Origin: Lineus longissimus | Lineage: Eukaryota; Nemertea; Pilidiophora; Heteronemertea; Lineidae | Reading direction: 5' to 3' | Length of the DNA: 64,000 bases | NCBI RefSeq assembly: GCF_910592395.1 | Contig: NC_088314.1 | Coordinates: forward strand, 3,100,001-3,164,000 | Shown: one piece after another, positions 49,282-62,898 of the stretch | Layout: each line of letters opens with the position of its first letter | How positions within the stretch are numbered: position 1 is the stretch's first letter | Translations under genes and position numbers: made by a program | The notes under the pieces: generated by a model | Databases searched by the model: none | What the model was told of the DNA's origin: nothing | The model's input: only the letters and a program-made list of their open reading frames with translations

Positions 49282-50722
49282 CGTCGTCGTCCGTCGTCCG
49301 TTAGCAGGGCACGTTTCGTAACTGTTAGAGCTATTGAGTTGAAACTTGGTACACATGTACCCTTATGTAATGACACCTTGGAGACCAAGTTTCGGTCCGA
49401 TTCGTTTCATGGTTTGGCCACCAGGGGGCCAAACGTTGAAAGTGAAAATATGCAATATCTCCCTTAATAGTAGTCGGGAAATTTTGAAAAAAATATGGTA
49501 GGTACTTCTAGCAAAGGTGCATCTTATATCCTCCGGGTTTTTGATTTGACCTCCTTTTCAAGGTCACAGAGGTCAAATGGTGTAAATTGGCCGTTAGGAT
49601 GTAACGATGGCACGTTTCTAAACTGCAATGACTATTGATACCAAATTTGGTACACATTTACCCCTTAGTCAGGTGATCTCAGGGACCGAAGTTTGGTCCA
49701 ATATGATTCACCACTTGACCACCAGGGGGCAAAATCCAAAAACCTTAAAAATGTGATTATTCCTTAACTTCTTGCCCGATTGCCACCAATTTGATATCAT
49801 GGGTACATCTAACCACCATACAGTACATGTCACACAGGTTTTCAATTTGACCTTCTTGTCAAGGTCACAGAGGTCAAATGACGTAAATTCGCCGTCAGGC
49901 CGTAACTATGGCACGTTTCTTAACTGCAATGACTATAGATCACAAATTAAGTACGCATGTATCCCTTGGTCAGGTGATCTCAGGTACCGAAGTTTGGTGC
50001 GATCTGATTTGCCGTTTGGCCTCCAGGGAGGGGGCCAAATCCTAAATTCATCAAAATGCCATTATTCCTTGTAATGACTTGCCCGATTGGCACCAATTTT
50101 ATATCATAGGTACATCTAATTCTAACAACCATTCAATGTGTCACCCGGGTCTTCTTTGATTTGACCTACTTTTCAAGGTCACAGAGGTCGAATGTACTGT
50201 AAATTGGCCATTTTGGGGAAATTGTAATTGCTTGGACCTACATCAAACCTAACACTACATGACACAATACCATGCTCTTCATCCATCTTTCCTCCACATG
50301 AGGTGAGCACAATGGCCCTGGCCATTTCATTTTATGATAACTCCTCATATAACTACTTGATTTAACTTAAACCCTTTTCAGGCTTGGAATTGAACTGGCT
50401 TGCATTATCCCTGAATTCAAAATCAGATGTAATTTGACACTAACACCTAAATGCTGTTGTGATTTCAACTCAGTTTTTCACAGTTCATTTTATGATAACT
50501 CCTCATATAACTACTTGATTTAACTTAAACCCTTTCAGGCTTGGAATTGAACTGGCTTGCATTATCCCTGAATTCAAAATCAGATGTAATTTGACACTAA
50601 CACCTTAAATGCTGTAGTGACTTTGACTCAGTTTTTCACAGTTCATTTTATGAATCGTTACTCTTCATATAACTACTTGATTTAACTTTAACCCTGTCAG
50701 GCTTGGAATTGAACTGGCTTGA
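48940..50722. repeat. ~160-bp satellite, interrupted by a transposon
   Basis: Monomers of 158-161 bp carry the words CACAGTTCATTTTATGA, CTACTTGATTTAACTT, GGAATTGAACTGGCTT and AATTTGACACTAACACC. One and a half copies lie left of the insertion (to 49195) and about two and a half right of it (from 50331). Successive CAGTTC marks are at 49027, 49188, 50481 and 50639. Confidence 0.85.
49196..50325. mobile_element. 1.13-kb non-autonomous element with (GTC)n and 301-bp internal repeats
   Basis: Starts with a perfect 11-bp stem hairpin (AGCTCACCTCT, loop TAGC, complement; 49196-49221), then a GTC/GTCC microsatellite (about 49238-49300), then three copies of a 301-bp unit starting at 49311, 49612 and 49913 (each opening ACGTTTC), and ends with GAGGTGAGC and a second hairpin (AATGGCC/GGCCATT). 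TTCATT flanks it at 49190-49195 and 50326-50331. It splits a satellite monomer whose intact copies read CAGTTCATTTTATGA. From memory it resembles the AGCTCACCT/GTCCGTC dispersed repeats common in molluscs. No protein frame. Confidence 0.8.
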
Positions 50723-53700
50723 AACTGAATAGTCTGTTAATATGATAACGTGAAGTCAGCAGCAATTTGACTATAGATAATACAAACATTGCCATCTCTT
50801 CTGAACATGCTGAAAGGATTTCGCTGAAAGCAGTTCTCCCAGAGACCATAAAAGATAGTCCTTGCTGCCCAAAAAGAGATTCAAGGTATGGTTGTTCACC
50901 TAAAACAATGCTTTCAGTTTTTGACATGATGTCAAGTACCAAGTCAATCTCTTTTGATGAAATAGTAATTTTAAGTCCAAAACTGAAAGAAACATGACCA
51001 CCAGGTTCTCTCTTTAACTTCTGTCCTGAGGCGTACATCTGAAGGAGTTCCCAGCGAAACCCCCCAAGCTCTCTGATGGTGCACCCACTCCTAGGCAAAT
51101 CACTGCAGGGTTCCTAGCCTAAGGTCACAGTATACTTGCCTCGGGGTTGACTGCATGTTTCCGAGTTTGCTCAGCCAAGCTTCTAACATCCTTCAGACCT
51201 CCCCATCTTCCCTTTAACACAACAGTAGAGACATAGACACCTGTATTTTCCTAAGGTTTGCCATGGAGTTTCCTGTGGTGGTTTAGTTTAAATAACAGAC
51301 AGTCAATAGCAATCAAAAGAAGACCTGTCACCCCAGGGGATGCTCAAAGGCAAGTCATAACGAGTCAAGAAACTCCCTCTTAGACTCCTGGATCCCCCAG
51401 TTTTGTAAACCCTCATTTTATGAGTGTGTGGGATTGACCATTTCCACAAGCCCTGTATGTCACTATTTCCCTTTGCACACTGCATCTTGCATCAGCTGGC
51501 ATTGATGTATCTTATTACCGGAAGAAAGCAATGTCCCCTCCCCGTGGCAGGTCTATTTCTATCTCTGTAACCACCATCTTCAACTTTTTATTGAGCCAAG
51601 GCTATTTGAGGCAACAGGTGTGCGACCTTCGTTACAAGATGTGACATCCTGTCTCCTCATGACCATCCAAGCATAAAAGAACACAGCGCTAAGATTTTTG
51701 CTAGTGTGTGCCTCTTGCATACATATTGTCACTGTCTGTCGAAGTGGCTAACCCACTTTTGTCACTTTTGAGATAAAGCATTGACGCCTAATTGGAGGTT
51801 TTGGTTATCTCATCAAACACTGCAGGGATGGAGCTGAAATGAGGCGCGCCATTGTTTTGGGCAAAATGACGGCTCCGCCAGAGTAAGAAAACCATTATCA
51901 ACAGAGAGTCAATTGCTATTCTAAAACACCTCAAACTTGACATTTTTTCGGCAAAAATAAACCAACAATCTGCACTCGACTCATTTGGACGATTTGCCCT
52001 TTGACTGTATACCTATCAGTGAGGTGGTGCCTGATCTATTGGCAAATGATGTACATCCCCTGATGAAAGAGACATGGCTGACCTAGCGAGACGTTAAAAA
52101 AAGGTCAATAAAGTCTGCAGGTGGAAGGTATACAAAAAAATATCGATGGGGTGTTGAAGTTAAGGCCCCACACGAGATATTGGCTATTTGGTATTGGCCA
52201 TGGAAGTTGATGGGGAAAACGAGATTGGGAATCAGCGCAGCGATTCACAATTAGATACATTTTTACAATCCCAGGGAAGCTCTACCAAAAACAGCAGTAA
52301 ATGATGGCTGAAATCTCCAAGGAAGGTAAAAACATGGCCCAGTAATGGCAATTTATAGCTCGATACTCATTAACAAAATTAGACCTTGCCCAATAGAAAG
52401 ATTGCAGGTTGTCACCAAATTAGATAGAAATTAGGACAAGGGTTGAGGGAGCTGGAATTGGGTTATAGACGAGCCAAGGATGACTTTTTTGCCTCTCTGG
52501 GATTAGTGCTGAAGAAATGTAACATGGGAGTAGCCATTTGCTTCAGCCTGACTTGATTACTTTGCATAGAGAATGGCATTTCGTCACTAAATTGGCAGAT
52601 CAGAAAAATGCTGTTAAATGTTTTTAGCATTTTCCACTGAGAGGTGCAATCTCATGGTGGCAGCATCCTTCCTAATCATGACACAATAGCACTAGTAACA
52701 TTTCAGCTAAAGACTCCCAATTGCTTTTTGCACAATTCCGGCAGATTTTTAGCACAAGAGACTATTTGGTAGACAGCGAACATATAGGATTGGGCGACTT
52801 TGAGTATTATTCATTCAAGTCAGTGGACAAAGAATCTCAGAACAAAAGATAAAAATGAGATTATCTAGTTACATCTTGGCGATGGTGGATCCAGCCTCCC
52901 GAGGGGTATGGGATGAATATGGAATGAAGATTCCACCATTGGGTTCTCGATGATCCCCAAGACCTTTTAAGGAGTTAGTATGATCATTCAAAAAGGTTTC
53001 CGCATGAAGCATTACCATGCATGACCTGGAATGCATCATTTCACAGCAGAGTTGATTAACGCTTTCAGTGGTGTTACGTCTGAGGAAAAGTATCATGCAA
53101 GTTTTTTTTAGCGCAAGCAGGATCTTCATTTATCGATTAGATTTTTTCATGGTGTTCCTGTCTCTGTATCCTGTTATAAAAAAGGCCGGAACCCAATTCC
53201 TAGTTGTGAAGTAAGATGATCAGAAGGGCAAAGAAAAAGACTGGAATGATGAGGTCACACAAAAACTCACTCTTGTATCAAGACCGGAAGATGGCCACCG
53301 ACAAATGATGGTTTGTTCTTTCATTCTTCAGAAATCTGTCCTATTTGACTTAAATCTACCGTGACTCAAATGACAATAAAATCTGACTCAGGAAACTGAA
53401 AAAACTTCATGGACCTTGATGCTGACAATAGAAGTGTCGCTCATGTTATGAGAAATGATACAACGACAGGGCTACTCCAGAGCTCCGAGCTTAGATGTAA
53501 ATCAATCGATTCCTGGAGTTGATTTGAGACGTTGTCATTGTTCATTGTGAGTGTCATTTTACGAAGGTTCTTGTCTTTTTTATGAAACCACATTTTAATT
53601 AGGTCTAAATGTGTGGCTAGGTCACGTAATGCCTTTGGGAAATCTTTAGGATGCGGATTGCGGAATTCAATGTTTCTGCTCTGTCAATTTTTTTGACTGA

Positions 53701-53917
53701 CATGGACAAAATAGATGGGATTAGCTAATTGTCTGGATTGCTCGACAGTTGTAGATATCAGATACTGATGTTTGAATCTTTAGCATGGCTTTGTAGTCGG
53801 GCAAACTCTCCCCAAGGGCATCTTACCATGGTCTCATTCGGATGTTTGGTCCTCTGTCACAATCTAGTCTTCTGTCTAAAGGGGACGAAAGTGATTGAAT
53901 TACCCAATTGTGGGAAC
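50723..53917. other. Putative PDZRN intron 3, 50.7-53.9 kb
   Basis: No repeat or gene recognised. A minus-strand frame of 133 codons at 50697-51098 (from MPRSGCTIREL) has an unremarkable composition and no known domain. In a window this size such a length can arise by chance. Confidence 0.45.
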
Positions 53918-53919
53918 TA

Positions 53920-54097
53920 CAGTGGAACCTCTCTATTGAGGACACCTTCGGGACTGACAAGTGCTGTCCTTAATAGAGAGGTGTCCTGATTAGAGAGGTC
54001 AAATTGAATGGAAACAACCAATTTGGGACTAAAATGAGTGTCCCTAATACAGAGGTTGTCCTTGATAGAGAGGTGTCCGCTAAGGGAGGTTCCACTG
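53920..54097. mobile_element. 178-bp MITE, pogo/Tigger-like
   Basis: Inverted ends CAGTGGAACCTCTCT and its imperfect complement (GGGAGGTTCCACTG) are flanked by TA on both sides (53918-53919, 54098-54099), as expected for Tc1/mariner/pogo targets. The interior has repeated TAGAGAGGTGTCC words in both orientations. Non-coding. Confidence 0.75.
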
Positions 54098-54099
54098 TA

Positions 54100-57000
54100 C
54101 CTGACAATACAGGTACATGTAGCTGACACTGATGTTGAATCTCCTTTCCATGTGTTTGTGGCCAAAGAAATGTCCCTAAGGACATCGTTGTGAGGTGACA
54201 TTTGTGCATATTGTCCTCAGTCACAACCTTGTCTTGTGATGTGTGTCTGAAGCGGACATAATGTGCCAATCAAAGGCATTGCATTACAGAGAAGGATGTA
54301 TTTGCTGTTATAAGTTTTAGAGTTGGCAGTTTTTTGTCCCAAGTCATAACCTTGTCAGGATATTCATCCAAAAGAGACATATTCTGTCAGCCAAAGACAT
54401 TGCTTGATAGGGGAGCAGTCATTTCACTATCATGTGTGGAGTTTCTTTTACTGTTGCTCTTACTCCTTCAATTTGAAAAAGGAAGCTCAGTCAGCCAAAT
54501 TCAATAGAGTTAACTCCTGAGGCATCAAAACCTTCACGATCTTGATGTATACTTCTGACTGTACGCCACTCAACTTGCACTCATTATAAACTCTAGAATT
54601 CATTAACAAACTCCATTTCCTCTGTTGTGTTTTATCAAGAGTATGTAAACAAAATATTATGTTGTAAGATGACACTGGATCACCCGTATTTTCTATCATG
54701 CTCCACTTTATTCATTTGGTTGAGTCATCTGGCTGTATGCTAGGATGACAAATATTCACTCACAGTTTTCAATGTTTCCTGTTTTAATACTTCAAAAGCA
54801 GATACTTGTGTACAGCTCCCTGGTAATTAAGTCATCACTGCACTGGCTCTTGGGTTAGGATGGGTAGTGACATCTAAAAACATTTGTGTGAACCATGATA
54901 TCATGAGTGCTGGCTTGATCATGTTCTGGCGAGTCATTGGGGTGACTCTCTGGTACAGAGTATGGAGAAGGCTTTTTTTATTGTTGGAAAAGTGTTGAAC
55001 TATTGAAACCCTTCGGATAGAATTATTGTTGACATAAAGAATGGCATTGTATGATTTAATAAAAAAATCAAGTGAGTAAAACGAGAGATGTGATTTGAAC
55101 ACCAATTACTTCCAGTTCATTTGTCACCCAGCACTTGGTGACCAACGTAATTAGTACGAGGACGAGCCCTGATGAGTCTCAATTTTTCCAGCGTAGTTTA
55201 CTCCTACTAGTGCACACCCTGCGGCTGGACCAAAATACTGAAATCTATAACTTACTAATTGGGACGGGAAAATGCCCAGTTTGTCACTATGAACATGTTG
55301 CTAAGCTTGAGAAAGGTCCTGGGAAATTTTCCAGTTGGTGGAAATAAAAGTGCAATTCTGCAGGGTATGCTTGCACAGCAAGACATTAGAAGCAGGGTTT
55401 CATTGTTCATAAAGGGGCTGGACCCTCTCTTGAGGCAATGGTGTGGCTTTTGCAATGGTGGGCACAAATTTCCGAAGGCATTTTTCTTCTGACTGTGAAA
55501 TCAATTGAAGAGAGCAATTAGAAAGAAAGGATTGAGGTGTGTTTGGTGCTTGCTTTGTTGGAAGGAAGGGTTTGCAAGTTGTCATAACTTCCAATATTCT
55601 ACTTCTTATCAACTAAAGTAGGTTAGAGTATATCTTGCAGACCTATCAAATTTCCGAAGGTATTTTTCTTCGGACTGTGAAGTCAATTGAAGAAAGCAAT
55701 TGGGATGATGGATTGAGTTGTGTTCGGGGCTGGAGGACTGGATATTCCAGTCACCCAGCCCCAGAAAGAAACAACTTTGCCTCAAAATTACCCCAATGAC
55801 CTGATAACAACCAATAACCCTGAAAATGCAAATCGAAATTTCGCTAAGTGACATGCATGAATCATCTTGTAGGGTATTAAAGGGATTCACTTCTACACAG
55901 CCCCTCCCCCCAGGGATGTGTTGGCCATCACCAGATGAGGGTAGGAACATGACCCATGGCAGCAAGTCCCTGGGGAGGGGGGTTTTGTCTGACAAGTACG
56001 CTGTTTACATTGCTGTTCATCTTTCAATAGTACTTGGGAGCTGAGTGGGGACTTTATTGACTCATCAAACATTTTAAAGTGGCTTTCTAAGTGTGATGTA
56101 CAGGATTGACATGCTATATCAGTCCAATATCAGCTATAGGATGGCAGTAAACATAAAAAGGCTCTCTAGAATTTGGTCATATAGTTTATTTCATTTAGAT
56201 TATTGTTTCTAACCAATTGGGTTAACCTTCCATCCCCCTTACAGGTATCTTGGTGAGACTCTTGATGGTCATGAAGGGGACCAGAGCGTAGGAGTGCTCA
56301 TAGTGGTCTACACTGCTTTCATGTGGCCAGAGGCCAGAGTTAATCTCTCCCAACCTATCAATACCAAACCTACCAATTCTTTACAATTTACTCAAAAAAC
56401 TTTTTTTCATCCAATTGGTTTTTGTAATGAAGTGGGTCATTTATTCTAGTAATCTGTACACTAAAGTGGGCTGCACTTTTTGCAATATTTTGTGATATTT
56501 CAGTAAAGGACAATACTGTCTACATTTCTGTGACTTTTAAAATATAATTTTTTTCAAGGCTTATAAAATTTTATGTTAAGGGCAGCAACATGGCCCGATC
56601 TTGGCCCAAGGTTGGCCCAGAATATCAGCTGAACCTTGGCTTGAGTCTGGCAAAGAAACATACTGCTGAGACTGGCCCGATATTGATCCCATGTTCCTTG
56701 CATGCTACCAGGTCCCATATATGGACCACTTCTCGTAATGAGCTATGACAAAAGGTTCAGAAAATTCAGAGATTTTAAAATGTTCAAAATGTCACTTTCG
56801 CTATCTCTCGGTAGGATCGGTGACAATACGCAACCCTGATGCAATCAGACTTATGACAACATCAACGTGACAACAATGCAAATTATGCTGCTGTGACAAA
56901 TACCCATAATTCCACTTGATTCAAATGGACAGCGGAGATTTACCCTTGCATCCGTGAACAATAGAATTTACGGCACATGTCTAATTTTGGTAGGATCTCA

Positions 57001-60000
57001 CCAGAGGAGAAGGAAGACCCAGTGAATCATCAGGATCCCGGAATGATTTTATTTCACTCGTGACTAATGTCACCAGTGTAATGAAACAATGATTAAGCGA
57101 AGACGGTCCCACCCCAGAGCAGATCTCAAATCGGAGCGACAGATCCACTTTTACTAGGTGTCACCTCATTTTAAACCTAATTTGTGGTCGTATCCTTATT
57201 GCATAACGAATTGACGATTAGTCGTTTATGGTCCTTAATCTCTCCTGGGTCCCCTAATGGTTGTCCCTTCCTCTTACGATTAAGACACAATAAATTTTGT
57301 GGCGGATCTGCTAATGAGCACAATGCATTCTTAAGATACAGTAATGTGTTTTTTCTTGCACAAAGCATTATACATGTAGTTTTCTTCTGATACACGAATT
57401 GCTTTTGCCATATGATTTATAGTTATAAAAAGGTATGTGGCCCCATCCTGATAAAAAATTCAGGTTTTTAAAAAAAAAGAAAGAAAAGAGGATTTTATAA
57501 AAGCTTTAATGATACCAGTATAGTCAATCACTATTTTCATTCTAGTTTTCTTTGTCCATATTCATTACATTTAAAAAACCTCATGTTTATTCAGTTCTCA
57601 TTAGGTCATGGGGAGTGTGTTGCCTCCAGGGGTACAAGTTGCACCAGCACTTCCTATCAGTGTACCTCTGACATGTGTTATTCTTCCATTGTCATCTTCA
57701 ACTAATGATGGGGTCGCTGATAGATTTCAGAAGATTTGATTGTCTGTGAGATTTTCATATTGAGACTAAGCTTGATAAGACTTTTGTTTAGTGCAGAGTG
57801 CCTTGATACCTTATAATTTATTTCCTCTAGACCTACCTCAATAGGTTTCATCTTGATGTAAATCCAGAGATCAATTACACTAATAAAAAATAAGGTCTAT
57901 CCACAACCATCCATATCCAAGTATCGGCAATCAAAGTTCTTCGGTTGCCAAACAATAAGAAAGGAATTTCTTTCCATTGCTCATCAACTGATATAATTCA
58001 TGCCACGTTTCTGGATTCATCTCTTCCTTTGACAGGTGTCTTGGCTATCATTTGTGATCAATTCACCAGAAACTAAAGATAGGACAGAAGCAGACGTCTA
58101 TAATCTACTTGTCAACATTGACACTAACATTTTCGGTCGCAGCGGGCCATATCCGACCCGACAGAGAAACCCCCGCAGATGTCCATGGACACTGGACTCT
58201 CATAACAACTGAATAAGATTACCAACATGATAAAAAACTGATGCATTGTAAAGGGTCAGACACTGGAAATTGGCATCTCAATGTGTGATTATCATGGAAA
58301 CTTAAGAGTCAGGGTTAAACAGCAACATTAATATTGAGATGGGCGTTTTTCAAGGCTATTAGGAGTTGATAAGTAAGAAGAAAACTTCAGGCAGGAATGT
58401 TTGCTTTGAGGTAGATGTTTTTAGTTCATCTATGAGCAGAACAAGTATTAGAAGGGTGTGATGCCCTTGAAGAAGATCATGTGATATGGGATGATAAGAG
58501 CTTGGAAGCATATTTGCAGTATTCTGACAAGACAGAGGTAATCACCATCTTGCCTAGCAATTCTTTAATACTCTTACATCAACTCTGAAACAAGACAAGA
58601 TTTGCAGAATATTTTCTCAGCTTCCAACAAAAACTTTTTGTCATAAAAAGATATTATCTGTGCATGAAGCACCTGAATGCAAGGTTTTTCTAAGATTGAT
58701 GATCCCGGCCCCAGGTCAATCCAAACAAATAGCGCTAGAAAAAATTCGCGCTGATCTTTCACCCATGTAGCGTTAAGATGGCATTGTTCGGTCCGGGGAT
58801 GCTTCCTTGCATCTCTGATAATTGTATTGTTCCGCTGTCCACTGGTAGCACCTTCGGTGTTAATTTTGCCTCTGACCATGAGGCAAGATCATCTCAGAAT
58901 CATCCTCTTGCCCTTAATGGAGGAAGGTCATTTGATAACTTAGCAGATGACCTGGCGACGATAGTGCCATGAGGCTAATACCTCTAATTATGCCACCTCG
59001 GAAAGATCAAAGACGTTAGCCTAGAGTACAATTCAGCCCAAATTTGAAAATGCATCTGTACATAGAAGTACACGATTGTGTTGCAGATTCTGTCAACATT
59101 GGTGAAATGCACCCTCATTGACCAATACAGGTGTATGATGTGATTGGCATACACCACATTGTGCGAGGCGAAGAAGATGGGTCAATTTGAACAATAGTCA
59201 ATGTTTGCTGAGTTTTGCTCATGCCCAAAAAGGTTGATTTCTCTTCTTCGGGTACTGATGCTGGCTAAAGTTATGCTGGTCTTGGGTAGAGTTCTGCAGC
59301 TGCACATACAGGATTTTGGAACAGTAATTGGACAAGTGATATTTGGGGATAAATTCTCACCTTGTCTTGTCTTGAAAATGATAAAAAGTTTAAAAAGTCT
59401 TAAGAATAACAAACTCTTGTATGTTATGAGGAAGTAAATCCATTTGATGGCAAGACAGTTGAGTTTCTTTTCATGGCCAATGCAAACCTCATTAAGACAA
59501 CACCATGAAAGCTTTTGGTAATTCATATTTTCAAATGATATCAAACGTCATTTCACAGGATGTTTCCATGTAATCAGCGAACAGGTCAAAAAGCAAGCAA
59601 TTAATCACAATAATGATATGGATCTCTGAGAAATAATCGGTTTCACCTTAGTTCACTTTTCTGGTATGAAAACTGACCTCCTAATAAGCTCTGAAAAGGA
59701 ACATGAGTGACTCCACCCTGAAAAATGCTTTGCCCACTATGCTATTGAGTTTATGTTCCAATGCCAGAGTGTGTTTTAACTCTACTCTTCGTGATATAAA
59801 AAGAAAAATTTCTGAACTTTTTGGGAATAAGGAAAGCTGGAAGGTCAGTAGGGTGGTGAATGATAACTGAAGTGCACAGTTTTGCAAAAATGAAAAAGGA
59901 AAAATAATGACAATGTTTTTGTTGATGAGAATTCTTAGCAAGGGAAGGTCTTGTTATTAAGTATTTAAGCCTAAATTATTGCTGATATATTTGCACATGA

Positions 60001-60776
60001 TTTTTTTCCACATTTTTACCAACACTGCTCCTTGTTTTGGCCATCTATTCATTGGTGAATAATGAATTGGCTGATGAGTTAATGCCGATGTAGATTATTA
60101 GTGAAATAATGATGAATGGAGGTGAAAAACACTACTTGTATATATTCTGTCTCTGTGATCAAATTTTTCCATATTCGAAGCTGGAAACTCCTGATATACA
60201 TGTAGTGTCGATTTGTTTGTTTCATGAAGAGATAGGTTTGTTTAACAGCATTTATGTCTTCTTCTGAAGATTCGTGTCCGAGAGCGTGTTCAATTTTCAG
60301 AGTTACTGAAAGGAATTGTTGGCCTTGTTCTGAGGCAAGTATCATCTTTTAAAAGGCATTTCCATTTCCATGCTTTAGTGACAGTTGCAAATTGAAAATA
60401 TGTATCATGGTGTTTTATAAAGTTGTATGGTAATTTGTAATTGATTAACGTATCATTCATCTTTTTCAGGTAAGTGTTTTTCCAAGACCTGAAGAACAAG
60501 GCAGGTAAGACTGTTATACTCAAAACGTCTCTTTTATTCAAGCATTATAATACTAAAGATAGAAAAGAAGGCTTTCACGAGTCAATGCTTTTGGTGAAGC
60601 TGGGCTGCAGATTGAATTAATCAGTGCTGCCATCTACTCTCTTGGGGCTAAACTGTTGGTGATCCTGCCGCTGATGGTTATCGTAACATTTACGGGATAG
60701 CGCCAGGTCTTCATTATATTTATGCATGTATTGATTTGGTTGAAAAACTTTCATGATGTGGATAATGACTGGAAAG
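54100..60776. other. Putative PDZRN intron 3, 54-60.8 kb
   Basis: AT-rich DNA. A ~95-bp direct duplication lies at 55466-55560 and 55648-55742 (shared AAATTTCCGAAGG and TCAATTGAAGA). No exon, RNA gene or further mobile element was recognised. Frames of up to 128 codons (55609-55995, minus) have no domain. Confidence 0.5.
55466..55742. repeat. Short direct duplication, offset 182 bp
   Basis: Two copies share AAATTTCCGAAGG(C/T)ATTTTTCTTC, GACTGTGAA(A/G)TCAATTGA and GATTGAG(G/T)TGTGTT(T/C)G in order. Non-coding. Confidence 0.65.
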
Positions 60777-62688
60777 GATGATATAGGATCTATTAGATGG
60801 TTTGCGCAAAGAAATAAAAAGAAGTTGTTTAGGTGAAGTCTTATGGATGGTCCAGCATCTATTAGATAGGGTTCAAGACAAAGACAAATAAGATTTATTA
60901 AAAATATACATGTCTAAGATGTATGGATGATAGAGGATCTATTAGATGGTAGGCGCAAAGAAATAAAAAGAAATTATCAAGGGAACTGCCTTACAGATGC
61001 TCCAGCATCTATTAGATAGGGTTCAATCCAAAGATAAATAAGATTTACCAAAAATATACATGACTAAGATGTGTGGATGATAGAGGATCTATTAGATGGT
61101 TGACGCAAAGGAATAGAAAGAAATTACCAAGGGAACTGCCTCACGGATGCTCCAGCATCTATTAGATAGGGTTCAATCCAAAGATAAATAAGATTTACCA
61201 AAAATATACATGTCTAAGATGTGTGGATGATAGAGGATCTATTAGATGGTTGGCGCAAAGAAATTAAAAGAAATTACCAAGGGAACTGCCTCACAGATGC
61301 TCCAGCATCTATTAGATAGGGTCCAATCCAAAGATAAATAATATTTCTTAAAAATATACATGACTAAGATGTATGAATGATAGAGGATCTATTAGATGGT
61401 AGGCGCAAAAAAAATAAAAATAAATTATCAAGGGAACTGCCTTACAGATGCTCCAGCATCTATTAGATAGGGTTCAATCCAAAGATAAATAAGATTTACC
61501 AAAAATATACATGTCTAAGATGTATGAATGATAGAGGATCTATTAGATGGTTGGCGCAAAGAAATAGGAAGAAAGTATCAAGGGAACTGCCTCACGGATG
61601 CTCCAGCATCTATTAGATAGGGTTCAATCCAAAGATAAATAAGATTTACCAAAAATATACATGACTAAGATGTGTGGATGATAGAGGATCTATTAGATGG
61701 TTGGCACAAAGGAATAGAAAGAAATTATCAAGGGAACTGCCTTACGGATGCTCGAGCATCTATTAGATAGGGTTCAATCCAAAGATAAATAAGATTTACC
61801 AAAAATATACATGTCTAAGATTTGTGGATGATAGAGGATCTATTAGATGGTTGGCGCAAAGAAATAAAAAGAAATTACCAAGGGAACTGCCTCACGGATG
61901 CTCCAGCATCTATTAGATAGGGTTCAATCAAAAGATAAATAAGATTCATTTAGAATATACATGACTAACATGTATGGATGATATAGGATCTATTTGATGG
62001 TTGGTGCAAAGAAATAGAGAAGTTGTCAAGGTGAGGTCTTATGGATGCTCCAGCATCTATCAGATAGGGTTCAAGACAAAGATAAATAAGATTTACTAAA
62101 AATATACATGTCTAAGATGTATGGATGATAGAGGATCTATTAGATGGTTGACGCAAAGGAACAGAAAGAAATTATCAAGGGAACTGCCTTACAGATGCTC
62201 CAGCATCTATTAGATAGGGTTCAATCCAAAGATAAATAAGATTTACCAAAAATATACATGACTAAGATGCATGAATGATAGAGGATCTATTAAATGGTTG
62301 ACGCAAAGAAATAGAAAGAAATTATCAAGGGAACTGCCTTACGGGTGCTCCAGCATCTATTAGATAGGGTCCAATCCAAAGATGAATAAGATTTACCAAA
62401 AATATACATGTCTAAGATGTATGAATGATAGAGGATCTATTAGATGGTTGGCGCAAAGAAATAGGAAGAAAGTATCAAGGGAACTGCCTCACAGATGCTC
62501 CAGCATCTATTAGATAGGGTTTAATCCAAAGATAAATAAGATTTACCAAAAATATACATGACTAAGATGCATGAATGATAGAGGATCTATTAAATGGTTG
62601 ACACAAAGAAATAAAAAGAAATTATCAAGGGAACTGGCTCACGGATGCTCCAGCATCTATTAGATAGGGTTCAATCCAAAGATAAATA
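60777..62688. repeat. 150-bp satellite with a two-unit (300-bp) higher-order pattern
   Basis: About thirteen units of 147-151 bp. The GGATCT mark occurs at 60786, 60935, 61085, 61235, 61385, 61536, 61686, 61836, 61986, 62133, 62283, 62433 and 62583. Each unit holds two related words, ATCTATTAGATGG and CATCTATTAGATAGG, about 90 bp apart. The word ACATG(T/A)CTAAGATG alternates strictly between T and A in twelve successive units, so the repeating unit is a dimer. No coding capacity. Confidence 0.9.
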
Positions 62689-62898
62689 ATAAAAAATATT
62701 TTTCATCTTTCAGAGTTGAATTTATTCAGTTCACAAGTTCAAAATTAAAAAAAAGTGTTTGGGACTGATGATGTTTCTTAATTTTAAGCAGAAAAAATAC
62801 ATGTGAAAAAAAATATTTAGACTTAAAAATTTTTTATCTGTAGCATGACAAATTTGCTGCAAAGAAACATTCATCTTCAGTCAGGATCCACTTATTAA

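Noticed and set aside
50697-51098. A 133-codon minus-strand frame
   Set aside because: No recognisable domain, no partner exons, and it overlaps the end of a satellite. This length can arise by chance in 64 kb.
55609-55995. A 128-codon minus-strand frame
   Set aside because: Runs through a short direct duplication and has no domain; taken as chance.
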